IMG/VR virus record: IMGVR_UViG_3300036770_000504
Span: 1-31,906 of that record
From: a virus
Direction: 5' to 3' (one strand)
Length of the DNA stretch: 31,906 nt
A program made the position numbers and the translations under genes. Every line of letters begins with the position of its first letter. The stretch's first letter is position 1. Below the pieces are notes generated by a model. It had not been told where the DNA came from. It worked only from the letters and a program-made list of their open reading frames with translations, and made no database searches. This document shows, in pieces, positions 21,702 to 29,771 of this stretch.

Positions 21702-22973
21702 TTAGGTAGTCTCAAGAAGCGCCTTAGCAGCTGCAAAAGTTCCTTTTACCAATACTGGAGTATCGTTTGCGGAGATGAATTGAACCAATCTCTGCTCGAT
21801 TCTTACAGTTTTCAAGTTGTCGATGAAGTCATCGCCAGACTCTCCAATTGCTACTTGCAAACCGCTTCTCAAACGTACGTTGATTACAGAAAGGTCACCA
21901 CCTACGAAATCAGCAGCAGTTCCAGTCAAAGCGTTAGTTGGGATAATCTGAACTCCCCAAGCATTGATACCACCATTAGCGTTGAAAGTAACGCCAGCTG
22001 GTAGGATATACTGCTTATCTGCATCCTTCTCAGAAAGCATTAGGTGATAAGCTCCAGTCTCAACAAATACTCCGCTTGCAGTTCCGTTTGCAGCTTTAAC
22101 CTGAGCGATAATTCCGTGGATAACATCCCAGTTAGTAGCTGACTCAACACCACCAGCCATAGAAGCACCAGTGAAAGTTGTAGACTTAGAAAGCAAACCA
22201 GCCAACTGAGGAGAAGATCCGTTACCAGTAAACAATTGGTTTTCGATTACAGTCTCAACACGCTTAACTCCGTTGCTCTGGATGTAAGAAGCCAAGTAAG
22301 CAGCATCCTCAAGCATTTCCATTGAAACCTTCATGTGAACACCAATCTTCTCAACCTTAGCTCTCTGCTCTTTGTATTGTACATCGATTTGAGTCTTCTC
22401 AACACCTTCGCCAATCATTACTGGAGTACCTTCCTGATCGTACTCTTCAACCCATACTGCATACTGAGTACCGATAGCTCCAACAGATACGTTAGAAAGG
22501 TAAACAAGTAGTCTCTGACGGATTGGAGATACAACACCAGTAAACTCAGAAATAGTTACTTGGCTAGAAGAGTTAGCGTTTGCAATTGTAGAAGCTAGAG
22601 TAATAGTTCCTACTGCCTTCTCGCTAATTTCAAATACCAAAGGAGCCTTTAGACGAGCGTTAGGCTCAGACTTTAGTCTCTCGATCTCAGCTTGTACAGG
22701 AGCATAAGCCTTCATAAATGCGCTCTTGAAATCTTCTGCGCTTACTTCTTTCTCAACTGCGCTCTTTTGCATAGCGATGTCGAGCTTATCAAGTTGCTTC
22801 TGCATTTCTGCCGCATCCTCTTTACTTACTACGTTGTCAAATGATTTCAACAACGCTTCTGCCTTTTCGAAAGCCTCATTAGCTTTTACTTCGGCGTTGC
22901 TAGCTTTTGCCTTTAGGGCTTCACCAGCTTCTGCGATTACCGCTTTAACGGCATCCAAAGTTAGATTTTCCAT
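21702..22973 (-). CDS. Major capsid protein (HK97 fold)
   Basis: A 423-residue protein. Residues 1-105 are an Ala/Lys/Glu-rich coiled coil (AEAGEALKAKASNAEVKANE), the likely delta/scaffold domain removed by the protease. The rest is beta/alpha with features of the HK97 fold: IRQRLLVYLSNVSVGAIG, YAVWVEEYDQEGTPVMIGEG, and ENQLFTGNGSSPQLAGLLSK. The C-terminal region (VRIEQRLVQFISANDTPVLV) fits. It follows the protease with a 13-bp overlap and is followed by a terminator. Confidence 0.9.
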   Translation of the reverse strand: MENLTLDAVKAVIAEAGEALKAKASNAEVKANEAFEKAEALLKSFDNVVSKEDAAEMQKQLDKLDIAMQKSAVEKEVSAEDFKSAFMKAYAPVQAEIERLKSEPNARLKAPLVFEISEKAVGTITLASTIANANSSSQVTISEFTGVVSPIRQRLLVYLSNVSVGAIGTQYAVWVEEYDQEGTPVMIGEGVEKTQIDVQYKEQRAKVEKIGVHMKVSMEMLEDAAYLASYIQSNGVKRVETVIENQLFTGNGSSPQLAGLLSKSTTFTGASMAGGVESATNWDVIHGIIAQVKAANGTASGVFVETGAYHLMLSEKDADKQYILPAGVTFNANGGINAWGVQIIPTNALTGTAADFVGGDLSVINVRLRSGLQVAIGESGDDFIDNLKTVRIEQRLVQFISANDTPVLVKGTFAAAKALLETT

Positions 22974-23989
22974 GATTCAAATTGTTTTTTAAGTTCGTTT
23001 ATAGTTAGTATATCAACCTCCACGGCTTTTGTCTCTACCAAAGTAGCCTCTGCTGGCTTTAGCATTTCTAAAAGTGATTTAAGTTGATTCTCTAATTTCT
23101 CAAGTGTTTCATCGGTTGCGTCTGAGGTTTTAACAAACTTCTCAAGTCTAGTTAAATATTCGAATGCATCCGATTCGTTTTTAAGGTCGATAAAGGTAGT
23201 CTCCGGGTTAGCTCCTAGAAACTGCACCGCACTACCTTCGTACATCATTACCTCTTTAATCAAATTAGCTTTCGCTTGTTCGTCATACATTTCTTTAATT
23301 GTACGGAAACCAAACGAATGCTGGTTAATAAGTTCGCTCTCGACCATCTTCTGGAAATCTTGACCAGCTGCATGAGTTCCAATTTTTGCCTCGTATCTCA
23401 ATCCTTTCTGATCTTCGTAAAGATTCATCATTTTTGCGACAACCTTATTTTTGTCGTGATCTAAAAGATACTTGATAAGTTGCTTTCCAGCTGGGCCACG
23501 CTCTTGGATTGTCTTGGTAAATGCTCCTGGCTCGATTACATCGCCATCGAGATCCTTGTTACCGAAAACGGCAAAATAACCTGAAACAATCCCTTGCTTC
23601 ATGTCGCTATCTGCAAATCCTTGATTAAGTCCCTTTAATATCATTGCCGTATTATTATCTTTTATTTCTCCTAATTCTCTTAGCTTACTTCTACTCCAGG
23701 TTAGGCCAGCTTTACCTCCCCATGCATCGTACATTAATAAACCGCATCCTTCGCCGTAGGATGTTGAGCTTTCTAAATCAACTTCGTGCCTACTTAAATA
23801 GGAATACATCCTTTTAATTGTATCCAAGCTAATCGCTTCGCCGTTTGCAAGTTGGTTAGCTCTCTGCTTTCCTACTGGAGTACCGCAAGATCCCCATCCA
23901 TTCTCCTCAACGTACTTTAAAACTCGTCTAGCGTTGTTTTTTACCGCCTCTGGGTAATCGGAATAACTCTTTTCGGATAAATCAGCCAT
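22961..23989 (-). CDS. HK97-type prohead protease with an extra N-terminal domain
   Basis: A 342-residue protein. Residues 1-110 are a separate domain (NNARRVLKYVEENGWGSCGT, GKQRANQLANGEAISLDTIK, MYDAWGGKAGLTWSRSK) seen fused to or near head proteins. Residues about 125-280 are the serine protease: GYFAVFGNKDLDGDVI, LLDHD with the catalytic-type His, and NQHSFGF with the Ser. The C-terminal coiled coil (ETLEKLENQLKSLLEML) may be a built-in scaffold. It cuts the capsid precursor during head maturation. It has its own TATATTTG promoter at 24008. It overlaps the capsid start by 13 bp. Confidence 0.8.
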   Translation of the reverse strand: MADLSEKSYSDYPEAVKNNARRVLKYVEENGWGSCGTPVGKQRANQLANGEAISLDTIKRMYSYLSRHEVDLESSTSYGEGCGLLMYDAWGGKAGLTWSRSKLRELGEIKDNNTAMILKGLNQGFADSDMKQGIVSGYFAVFGNKDLDGDVIEPGAFTKTIQERGPAGKQLIKYLLDHDKNKVVAKMMNLYEDQKGLRYEAKIGTHAAGQDFQKMVESELINQHSFGFRTIKEMYDEQAKANLIKEVMMYEGSAVQFLGANPETTFIDLKNESDAFEYLTRLEKFVKTSDATDETLEKLENQLKSLLEMLKPAEATLVETKAVEVDILTINELKKQFESWKI

Positions 23990-24007
23990 TTAGCTTATTC
24001 GTTTAGA

Positions 24008-24039
24008 CAAATATACAAATAAAAAAAATTAGGAAACAA
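24008..24039 (-). promoter_or_regulatory. Promoter before the protease-capsid genes
   Basis: Minus strand TTG (24039-24037), 21 nt, TATATTTG (24015-24008), then TCTAAACGAATAAGCT and the ATG at 23989. The leader matches those at 17864 and 26217. Confidence 0.65.
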
Positions 24040-24046
24040 AAGGGGA

Positions 24047-24814
24047 TTAAATCACAAACGCATTAGGAAAGTTTCTTCGAGCATAAGACTCGGAAATATA
24101 AACGACAACACAACTGCAATTAACAGTCTGAGCAGCTCCGCCGTTTATGTCACCAGGCTTATCCATCAAAACTTGAACCCCTTTGGTTGTAAAAGGAAAA
24201 AATTGGTCTGCTCTTATTGGTTTGTCTTGTGCTTGTATGTGTTCAATTCTTGGCTCTTTTGCTCCGCCATGAATCCATATTTTCCAAAGTTGTGTCCCTG
24301 TTTGATTTGCCCAATCCTCTGCCGATTTCTTTTTGCCTTCATTGTAGGCTCTTGTTGATTCAGTCCTAGCAATAGCACGCGCTCGTTTTACGTCAGGTAT
24401 AAACTCAAGTAAAAGCCTTTCAATCTGAAACGGATTTAATCCGTCTGATATGCCTTGAGCGATTATCTCGTTTACTTTCTTTTGAGTTGTTTCCGTAACA
24501 TCCAAAATAAGCTGACCAAGGTTTTGTAAAACCCAATCCTTAATCCATTCTTTCCAAGTATTCAAAAAGAAATCGTCGGGAATAAATGCCTTTTCTTTAT
24601 TGTCTTGTCTTATTCGATTAAACTCTTTTCGTGCTGAGTCAATAAAGACGGTTTGGTAAAATTGAACGTAAGCGTTCTGCATAGGCAACAAAGGCACAAT
24701 TGGTTTAGCTTGTTCCTTTAATGCCTCGGTAAATATTTTTACTCCAAGGCGTTCGTATTTCTTTAGGTCTGCTTGTGCTGACCTTCTAACCTTAGAATAA
24801 TTTATTTTTCTCAT
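24047..24814 (-). CDS. Mu gpF-like head morphogenesis protein
   Basis: A 255-residue protein with the Mu F-like C-terminal domain: AIARTESTRAYNEGKKKSAE, WKIWIHGGAKEPRIEH, and PGDINGGAAQTVNCSCVVVY. The order ARTE...N.G....W......R..H....PGD...A..VNC is diagnostic. It is a minor capsid protein made with the portal. The gene starts 3 bp after the portal stop, and the protease promoter (24008) lies just downstream. Confidence 0.9.
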   Translation of the reverse strand: MRKINYSKVRRSAQADLKKYERLGVKIFTEALKEQAKPIVPLLPMQNAYVQFYQTVFIDSARKEFNRIRQDNKEKAFIPDDFFLNTWKEWIKDWVLQNLGQLILDVTETTQKKVNEIIAQGISDGLNPFQIERLLLEFIPDVKRARAIARTESTRAYNEGKKKSAEDWANQTGTQLWKIWIHGGAKEPRIEHIQAQDKPIRADQFFPFTTKGVQVLMDKPGDINGGAAQTVNCSCVVVYISESYARRNFPNAFVI

Positions 24815-24817
24815 TGC

Positions 24818-26200
24818 TTAGGCTTGGAAATCTACAAAGTCAGTCGCAGCACCTCCTAAAGCTTCCTCGCTAGGAATTACGTTGCTAGGTATCCAATGAA
24901 CGTCCATTGCTGGGTCTTCGCTTGCGTGCCAGTTCAATAGGCTTCTAACCTCATTGCCTGTAAAGTATGGAGATTTGCCGTATGTTTCTAGGATAACTTT
25001 TACGTCAGGTTGCAACTCGCTAAAGCTAGAAATATCGAAATCAATAACGTAATCCATGCCATAAGACTTCCCAATCCATTGCGTAAACTTCTCCTCAATC
25101 ATTTGGAGTTGTGGCATAATTACATCGGTAACTAAAGCCTTTTGCGCTCCTTCCAAATTGGCATAGGTTGCGTTAGATGTAAACAAAACAGGGTTAACTC
25201 CCCAAAGACCGCAAAGCGTTTGCAAATCCATGTTTTGAGAGTTGATAATATCCATCGCAACTGGCGACAATCCGATTGCATCGTAACGCAAAGGAATAGA
25301 AGAGGCAACGATTTTATTGATGTTTTTATTTCCGTTTATCCTCTCATCTATCCGCTCGTCCATCTTGGCTCTTTGGTCAGGCGATGGCCAAAACTCAGGG
25401 TTTGTAATATTTGGCGAAATAATGCCCTTGGCTCCTCCGTTTTGGAAAGTCTTTTGCTTGGCATAGGTCGCCTCGTTGTTGGCTTGCAATGTCGTTAAAC
25501 CAGCCAAGAGAGGAGGCATTCCACGCAATTGCGCTCCATTCAAATCCCAAGTTAAATTCGTGGTTTTGATGTGTAATACTTGGTCGGCTGGTATCTCAAT
25601 ATTTTGGTCTCCAATTATTAATTTATAGCCTCGTACTGGCTCGAATAAGCTGCCAGCCACAATCTCAACATAGTTGGACGGCAAAACGTACATTTCCTTT
25701 ATTTTGCCCTTATTAAGGCCATCCTGAGGAGCAAAGCCGTAAACGAATATCTCGCCGCTAGTATTGTACCACGTTAGCATTGAATCAAGAAACTCGCTCC
25801 AAGTTTGCATTGGATTAGGGTTTTTGATTAGCTGGCTTACTGGGTCGGTATAACTTACATCCTCAAGCTCCTTCTTTCTAAATGCTATGCTTTGCAATCT
25901 GTTAAGCTCTTTGGAGTTGTACTTTCCGCCTCTGTATTTCTTGGATGCTTCGCTCTCTTTGTAAACGTAGGTAGGGCATTGCTTGCCTTTCTCTGCTATC
26001 TTTCGAATGATTGAGTAAACCAGGGCGTTTCCCTTGTAACCTTTATCGATAAAAGTTTGTTGGTTAGAGTCGTACCAAACAACAAGCGTAGAGGCCGTAA
26101 ATTGACCATATAGGATTTGGTTGAGTAGATTTACATCTGGATAAGTCTTCGTTGGTTGGACTTGTGGCGTGATATAATTCTGAAGAGCCTTTAATAGCAT
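24818..26200 (-). CDS. Portal protein (HK97-like)
   Basis: A 460-residue protein with portal features: ALVYSIIRKIAEKGKQCPTY, DPVSQLIKNPNPMQTWSEFL, MYVLPSNYVEIVAG, LHIKTTNLTWDLNGAQLRGM, and FQNGGAKGIISPNI. It forms the twelve-fold ring for DNA entry. Order TerS-TerL-portal-gpF-protease-capsid is standard. A TATATTTG box lies 17 bp upstream of its ATG at 26200. Confidence 0.9.
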   Translation of the reverse strand: MLLKALQNYITPQVQPTKTYPDVNLLNQILYGQFTASTLVVWYDSNQQTFIDKGYKGNALVYSIIRKIAEKGKQCPTYVYKESEASKKYRGGKYNSKELNRLQSIAFRKKELEDVSYTDPVSQLIKNPNPMQTWSEFLDSMLTWYNTSGEIFVYGFAPQDGLNKGKIKEMYVLPSNYVEIVAGSLFEPVRGYKLIIGDQNIEIPADQVLHIKTTNLTWDLNGAQLRGMPPLLAGLTTLQANNEATYAKQKTFQNGGAKGIISPNITNPEFWPSPDQRAKMDERIDERINGNKNINKIVASSIPLRYDAIGLSPVAMDIINSQNMDLQTLCGLWGVNPVLFTSNATYANLEGAQKALVTDVIMPQLQMIEEKFTQWIGKSYGMDYVIDFDISSFSELQPDVKVILETYGKSPYFTGNEVRSLLNWHASEDPAMDVHWIPSNVIPSEEALGGAATDFVDFQA

Positions 26201-26216
26201 AGCATATTCGTTTTAA

Positions 26217-26224
26217 CAAATATA
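26217..26224 (-). promoter_or_regulatory. -7 box before the portal gene
   Basis: Minus strand TATATTTG (26224-26217) followed by TTAAAACGAATATGCT and ATG. It lies just after the stop of the small membrane gene. The nearest TTG is 24 nt upstream, a little longer than usual. Confidence 0.6.
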
Positions 26225-26225
26225 C

Positions 26226-26390
26226 CTATTTATTTTTTTCTAAAAATGCAAGTCCATAAAACCAAATTACAACCATTACAACTCTAGCAATCCAATGCCA
26301 GGTTAAAGGATTAAAATCTAAGGTCACAAATACCAGTAAAAGGTAAGTGATAAACATTAGGATAAGCGCGGCAATTGTTTCTTTTGTCAT
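26226..26390 (-). CDS. 54-residue two-helix membrane protein between TerL and portal
   Basis: A short gene with ATG (26390-26388) overlapping the TerL TGA and TAG at 26228-26226. The product has two hydrophobic segments (about residues 6-23, IAALILMFITYLLLVFVT, and 32-48, WIARVVMVVIWFYGLAF) and a basic end (EKNK). A membrane protein at this spot in a head operon is unusual. It could anchor assembly at the membrane or be a host-affecting protein; no family recognised. Confidence 0.6.
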   Translation of the reverse strand: MTKETIAALILMFITYLLLVFVTLDFNPLTWHWIARVVMVVIWFYGLAFLEKNK

Positions 26391-27604
26391 ATTGAAAAGG
26401 TGAATTTAGAGCCTAATAATAGGTCGGTAAATCCCCAAACAAGCGCATCCACTCGATCTGGAGATTTGCCTTTATCTGGATCAAAGGTAATCATTTGAGC
26501 CTCAAGTAATGGGAAATGGCCAATGTGATAAATTTTGTTTTGCTCATAAAGAGAGTAAATCGGCTCCGCTCGGACGTACTTTCCCTTGGTTGCAGTTACT
26601 AGCTTTATTCTAGCGGTTGAATTTTGCGACCTTAAAACGCTTTCGACCATATCTCCCCCTTGGTTTTTTTCAGCCACTATGCAATCGGCGTTCCATCTTT
26701 CAAAGGCTTTAACGGCAACTGTTGCCCATTGGCTAGGAGAATACTTACCGGATAAATCCTCTAAAACATAGCCGTTTCCTAGAGCATCTTTAGCGCATAC
26801 AATTATACCAGTCTCATCGGATTCTAAATTAGCCGATGCCGCTGGATCTACTGCAACAACAATTCTCTCTAATTGTGGCGTATTAGGCATTCTAAGGCGT
26901 TCAATTATTTGCCTATTCCAGAGCATACCTTCAGCATCTTCAAGCCATTCACCAAGAAATAAATGGTTATATCTGTGGAGGTTTTCTCTTTTTGTGCGTT
27001 CCGCTTGCTCTACAAATGACTTACTAAGGTTTCTCTCATTGTCTAAGTAAGTCGTATGGATGTAAGTACAATTATCGCTTTTATTCCGTACAAATCGAGA
27101 ATAAATCCAATGCGACTTGTAACTCGGATTCATTACCAGGATAACACGGTTAGGCTTGTTTATTGCTCTAATTGATAAATCTATCCGGTCAAATACATCC
27201 TCATCCATTAGCTCCTCGGACTCATCCAAAATAAAAGTAGTTACTCCAGCAATTGATTTAAGGTTGGCGGTTGCAGTTCCTTGGCTTGTCTTTATACCAC
27301 GAAATAAAATTTTAGATCCGGTTGCCTTGTTAATGATTTCGCTCTGGGTTATCTCAAAATCCTCCGCCTTATTCATTAGTTCGATTTTGTCGATGAATTC
27401 AGGAATAATGGAGATAAATGCCGATGTAAGAGTCCAACGGGTAAAGAGGATTACGTGTCCCTCTTCGTAAGTTAGATTTAAGAGAAACATCGATAAAGTC
27501 CAAGACTTACCGGAGCCTCGACCTCCAGTTATTAGGTAGTACCGACTTTTAGGCTGCTCTAAAAAAAGCGGTCTGTATTTGTCTATTAATTGGATTTTAT
27601 CCAT
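26387..27604 (-). CDS. terL: Terminase large subunit
   Basis: A 405-residue protein with Walker A GGRGSGKS (residues 27-34), Walker B ILDESEE (125-131), and nuclease Asp residues in VAVDPAAS (Asp253) and PDRVDALVWGF (Asp386). It is the packaging ATPase and nuclease. It overlaps TerS by 19 bp. The exact end chemistry (cos or headful) cannot be read here. Confidence 0.95.
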   Translation of the reverse strand: MDKIQLIDKYRPLFLEQPKSRYYLITGGRGSGKSWTLSMFLLNLTYEEGHVILFTRWTLTSAFISIIPEFIDKIELMNKAEDFEITQSEIINKATGSKILFRGIKTSQGTATANLKSIAGVTTFILDESEELMDEDVFDRIDLSIRAINKPNRVILVMNPSYKSHWIYSRFVRNKSDNCTYIHTTYLDNERNLSKSFVEQAERTKRENLHRYNHLFLGEWLEDAEGMLWNRQIIERLRMPNTPQLERIVVAVDPAASANLESDETGIIVCAKDALGNGYVLEDLSGKYSPSQWATVAVKAFERWNADCIVAEKNQGGDMVESVLRSQNSTARIKLVTATKGKYVRAEPIYSLYEQNKIYHIGHFPLLEAQMITFDPDKGKSPDRVDALVWGFTDLLLGSKFTFSI

Positions 27605-27846
27605 TCAATTGGAGGAGTTACTTTCTCGCCTTGTGTGGTTACGTCAATTGATTGTTTAGGCATACCAAAGCGGTAATTGAGCCAGGTCTTAATGGCTTGT
27701 ATATCGCCATCCTTACAACGACTCCAAAGAGCTTTCCAAGCCTCCTCTGGAACTGCAATTGCATCCATCTGCTCAATTATCTTTATCTCGTCTGCCTTTG
27801 GTCTTCGACCTCCTCCAGGTCTTACTCCTCCGTGTCCGTTTGCCAT
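27586..27846 (-). CDS. terS: Terminase small subunit
   Basis: An 86-residue protein with a basic Gly/Arg N-terminus (GHGGVRPGGGRRPKADEIK), followed by helical DNA-binding/oligomer segments (ALWSRCKDGDIQAIKTWLNY). Its place just upstream of TerL and its size support the call. It opens the late region, with a terminator and a TACCTTTG box before it. Confidence 0.8.
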   Translation of the reverse strand: MANGHGGVRPGGGRRPKADEIKIIEQMDAIAVPEEAWKALWSRCKDGDIQAIKTWLNYRFGMPKQSIDVTTQGEKVTPPIEWIKSN

Positions 27847-27871
27847 CTTGCAAAAATTTGTTTATCCAAGT

Positions 27872-27879
27872 CAAAGGTA
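27872..27879 (-). promoter_or_regulatory. -7 box before the terminase genes
   Basis: Minus strand TACCTTTG (27879-27872) matches TAnnTTTG exactly, about 25 bp before the TerS ATG. It follows the terminator at 27883-27910. The -33 region is not clear: the nearest TTG is 26 nt upstream. Confidence 0.45.
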
Positions 27880-27882
27880 AAT

Positions 27883-27910
27883 AAAAAAAAGCTTGACCTA
27901 TTAGCCAAGC
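27883..27910 (-). terminator. Intrinsic terminator ending the early operon
   Basis: Minus strand GCTTGGC, TAATAG loop, GTCAAGC (27910-27891), a 7-bp stem with one G-U pair, followed by eight T (27890-27883). It lies about 30 bp past the stop of the gene at 27941. Confidence 0.85.
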
Positions 27911-27940
27911 CTTTACCAGTTAACAAAAACCCAAAACAAT

Positions 27941-28192
27941 CTATTTTAATGTAATTACTTCGTTAGTTACTTGCCCGGTAAAATCGCAAAGCTTTCCGTT
28001 CCATTCAAACCTTACTTCTTTCTCTCTGAGTTGGTAAGCGCTTGCCAATGTCCTGATCTGCCGTTGTACAATCTCAATGCTCTCAAACTTGCCTTTACCT
28101 TTGTTACTCCACGGAGACCATTGTCCATCTCGTAATCTGTATCTAATCTCTAGAGAGTAATCTGTTTTAGTAATCGGTAATCCTTTAGCCAT
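27941..28192 (-). CDS. Hypothetical 83-residue protein after the XRE gene
   Basis: An 83-residue protein starting MAKGLPITKTDYSLEIRYRL with WSPWSNKGKGKF, RQIRTLASAYQLREKEVRF and a C-terminal beta strand. It is basic and has no recognised family. It shares TAATG with the XRE stop (28192), so it is co-expressed with the regulator, and the unit ends at the terminator at 27890. Confidence 0.6.
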   Translation of the reverse strand: MAKGLPITKTDYSLEIRYRLRDGQWSPWSNKGKGKFESIEIVQRQIRTLASAYQLREKEVRFEWNGKLCDFTGQVTNEVITLK

Positions 28193-28389
28193 TACTTCTG
28201 TTTAATAACAAGTTCCAATCCTATTGCGTCACAAATCTTCCTCAAATTGTGAACGGAAATAGATTCAAATCCATTCTCAAACTGGTTAATAGGCTGATGA
28301 CTTAAACCAATTCTCTGAGCCAAATCTACCTGGGTTATACCTAGATTTTTACGGATTTTCCTAATTAGTCTGCCCTCTTCTAAACTCAT
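28192..28389 (-). CDS. XRE-family regulator (65 aa)
   Basis: A 65-residue protein, nearly all HTH_3: RLIRKIRKNLGITQVDLAQR (residues 7-26), IGLSHQPINQFENGFESISV, and LRKICDAIGLELV. It probably represses a phage promoter; there is no dimerisation domain. It has its own promoter at 28406-28433. No integrase is visible, so a simple prophage switch is unlikely. Confidence 0.85.
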   Translation of the reverse strand: MSLEEGRLIRKIRKNLGITQVDLAQRIGLSHQPINQFENGFESISVHNLRKICDAIGLELVIKQK

Positions 28390-28405
28390 TTCTGTATCGT
28401 TTTTA

Positions 28406-28433
28406 CAAATATAAGATTAGGATTATAATACAA
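28406..28433 (-). promoter_or_regulatory. Promoter before the XRE regulator
   Basis: Minus strand TTG (28433-28431), 17 nt, TATATTTG (28413-28406), then TAAAAACGATACAGAA and ATG. The spacing equals that at 17864. Confidence 0.65.
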
Positions 28434-28453
28434 GTTAAAAACTAGATTTTTGT

Positions 28454-29257
28454 TTAATCCGTACAAAATCCAGCTTGGCATCCGCTACCTGTTCCAAAGT
28501 TAAAATCTTGTTGCAATCCAATTGTTTTAACTTGCTCGTAACTCATTTCCTTTTTCCAAGTTGCATTCTTTTCTTGGTCTGCAAACCATTGCATTTTAGC
28601 TGGCTCTGTATCCCAATTTTTTCTAAGTTGTTGTACTGGTTTCCAAAAGCATCCAACGCAATTGCTATCAGCTGGAAAATTTATTCCGCTTTGTTGCGAC
28701 CATTGGTAAATAGGGTAATGAGTTATTCTATTTTCAATTAATGGAAAATAACCTTCTCGCCAATCCATTTCTTGCCATTGGTTGCGGTTGTTTTTTTCTC
28801 CTACAATTCCGTTAAAACTTGTGCTAAATCTTTCGGCTCTTTCCTTTTCGTCGTATCTAAAGCCAATTCCCATTTTAACCTTTTCGCCAATGTTTTTATA
28901 CCACCAATCAAATATTGGTCTTAATTTCATCTCGGTCGTGCAAAACCTAAACTGCTGGTTTGGGATTGCCTTTTTCTTTTTGTTTAAAGCATCAAAGGTT
29001 TTACCAGCAACCCAAATTATTTCTTTTCCAATTAATTGCTCCAAGTCTCTTATTGCGTACAAAGTCAAGTCGCTTTCTGCCGTAGCAATAAAATCCTTTC
29101 CTAGCTTTTCGGAGGCATACTTTACGAGGCTTAAATCTTTTGGTTTGCAATTAATATCCTCAATTTGCACCAATGCAAAAATCTCGTAATCCGCTGGATA
29201 ATGCACCGCTAAATAGGATGAGGTTTTTCCTCCACTTAAACTATTTATTGTTTTCAT
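28454..29257 (-). CDS. PP-loop (PAPS-reductase-like) ATP-utilising enzyme
   Basis: A 267-residue protein with a PP-loop SGGKTSS at residues 8-14 and clustered Cys (NCVGC in the middle, GCQAGFC at the end). It matches the adenine-nucleotide alpha-hydrolase fold of PAPS reductase, DndC and related enzymes. These activate sulphur or other substrates with ATP; the Cys may bind an iron-sulphur cluster. It lies two genes from a DNA C5 methyltransferase, which makes a nucleotide- or DNA-modification role plausible, but PAPS reduction or another ligation is equally possible. Its ATG abuts the RusA stop by a 1-bp overlap. Confidence 0.75.
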   Translation of the reverse strand: MKTINSLSGGKTSSYLAVHYPADYEIFALVQIEDINCKPKDLSLVKYASEKLGKDFIATAESDLTLYAIRDLEQLIGKEIIWVAGKTFDALNKKKKAIPNQQFRFCTTEMKLRPIFDWWYKNIGEKVKMGIGFRYDEKERAERFSTSFNGIVGEKNNRNQWQEMDWREGYFPLIENRITHYPIYQWSQQSGINFPADSNCVGCFWKPVQQLRKNWDTEPAKMQWFADQEKNATWKKEMSYEQVKTIGLQQDFNFGTGSGCQAGFCTD

Positions 29258-29598
29258 TAAAACGGCAATAAATTATAAATCCCCATCTGGATAAACTCCT
29301 CGCCTTTCTTTACAATGCATTTACGGATATTTAACTCAAATACATTTTTATCGTTAAATCCGTATTTCTTTTGAGCAATATCTAGTAAGAGCTTGACCGG
29401 GTTATCGAGATCCGATGCCTTGTTGCTAAAGCCAAAGAAAAACTCAATCCTTAACATCTCGTCTGAATCTACCTTACCTTTTGGCATTCTTAACAAAATG
29501 GTTTGCTCGTAGGACTTGTAAAGAGGTGTTTTAAAGCGTTTACCTTGCCAGGCTTGGTTTACACTTAATGGCTTTTCGTTTAGCTTAAATTGAATCAT
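29257..29598 (-). CDS. RusA-like Holliday junction resolvase
   Basis: A 113-residue protein with RusA features: KPLSVNQAWQGKRFKTPLYK near the N-terminus, DLDNPVK with Asp63 and Asp65 (metal ligands), and Asp83 in GFNDKNVFELNIRK. RusA resolves four-way DNA junctions; with ERF it completes a recombination set. It overlaps the PP-loop gene by one base. Confidence 0.85.
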   Translation of the reverse strand: MIQFKLNEKPLSVNQAWQGKRFKTPLYKSYEQTILLRMPKGKVDSDEMLRIEFFFGFSNKASDLDNPVKLLLDIAQKKYGFNDKNVFELNIRKCIVKKGEEFIQMGIYNLLPF

Positions 29599-29771
29599 TT
29601 ACAAGCCTTATAAACTTGATCCATTGCAATCGTAAACAATGCAACGGAAACCATGAACAAAAGTCCAAACGGCATTTTAAAATGCATAAATAAGAAAATA
29701 CTTAGCACCGTATTACAGGCGCTAAATAGATTCTCTTGGCTAGGCTTAAAAAGGTAAAGTATCCTCTTCAT
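29595..29771 (-). CDS. Small two-helix membrane protein
   Basis: A 58-residue protein. ATG 29771 (MKRILYLFKPSQENLFSACN) is preferred over the non-ATG start at 29780. Two hydrophobic segments are visible (about 14-31 and 36-50: FSACNTVLSIFLFMH, FGLLFMVSVALFTIA). It overlaps the gene above by 26 bp and the RusA start by 4 bp. Function unknown; an inner-membrane early protein. Confidence 0.55.
   Translation of the reverse strand: MKRILYLFKPSQENLFSACNTVLSIFLFMHFKMPFGLLFMVSVALFTIAMDQVYKACK

Noticed and set aside
22897-22903. TTGCTAG followed by CTTTTGC inside the capsid gene, as an extra iteron
   Set aside because: It is a single copy encoding a KASNA peptide similar to the DUF6291 linker by codon choice; no phased array is present there.
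25142-25498. 118-residue plus-strand reading frame
   Set aside because: It is fully antisense to the portal gene and has no recognisable motif.
28782-29189. 135-residue plus-strand reading frame
   Set aside because: It is fully antisense to the PP-loop enzyme, whose motifs are clear.
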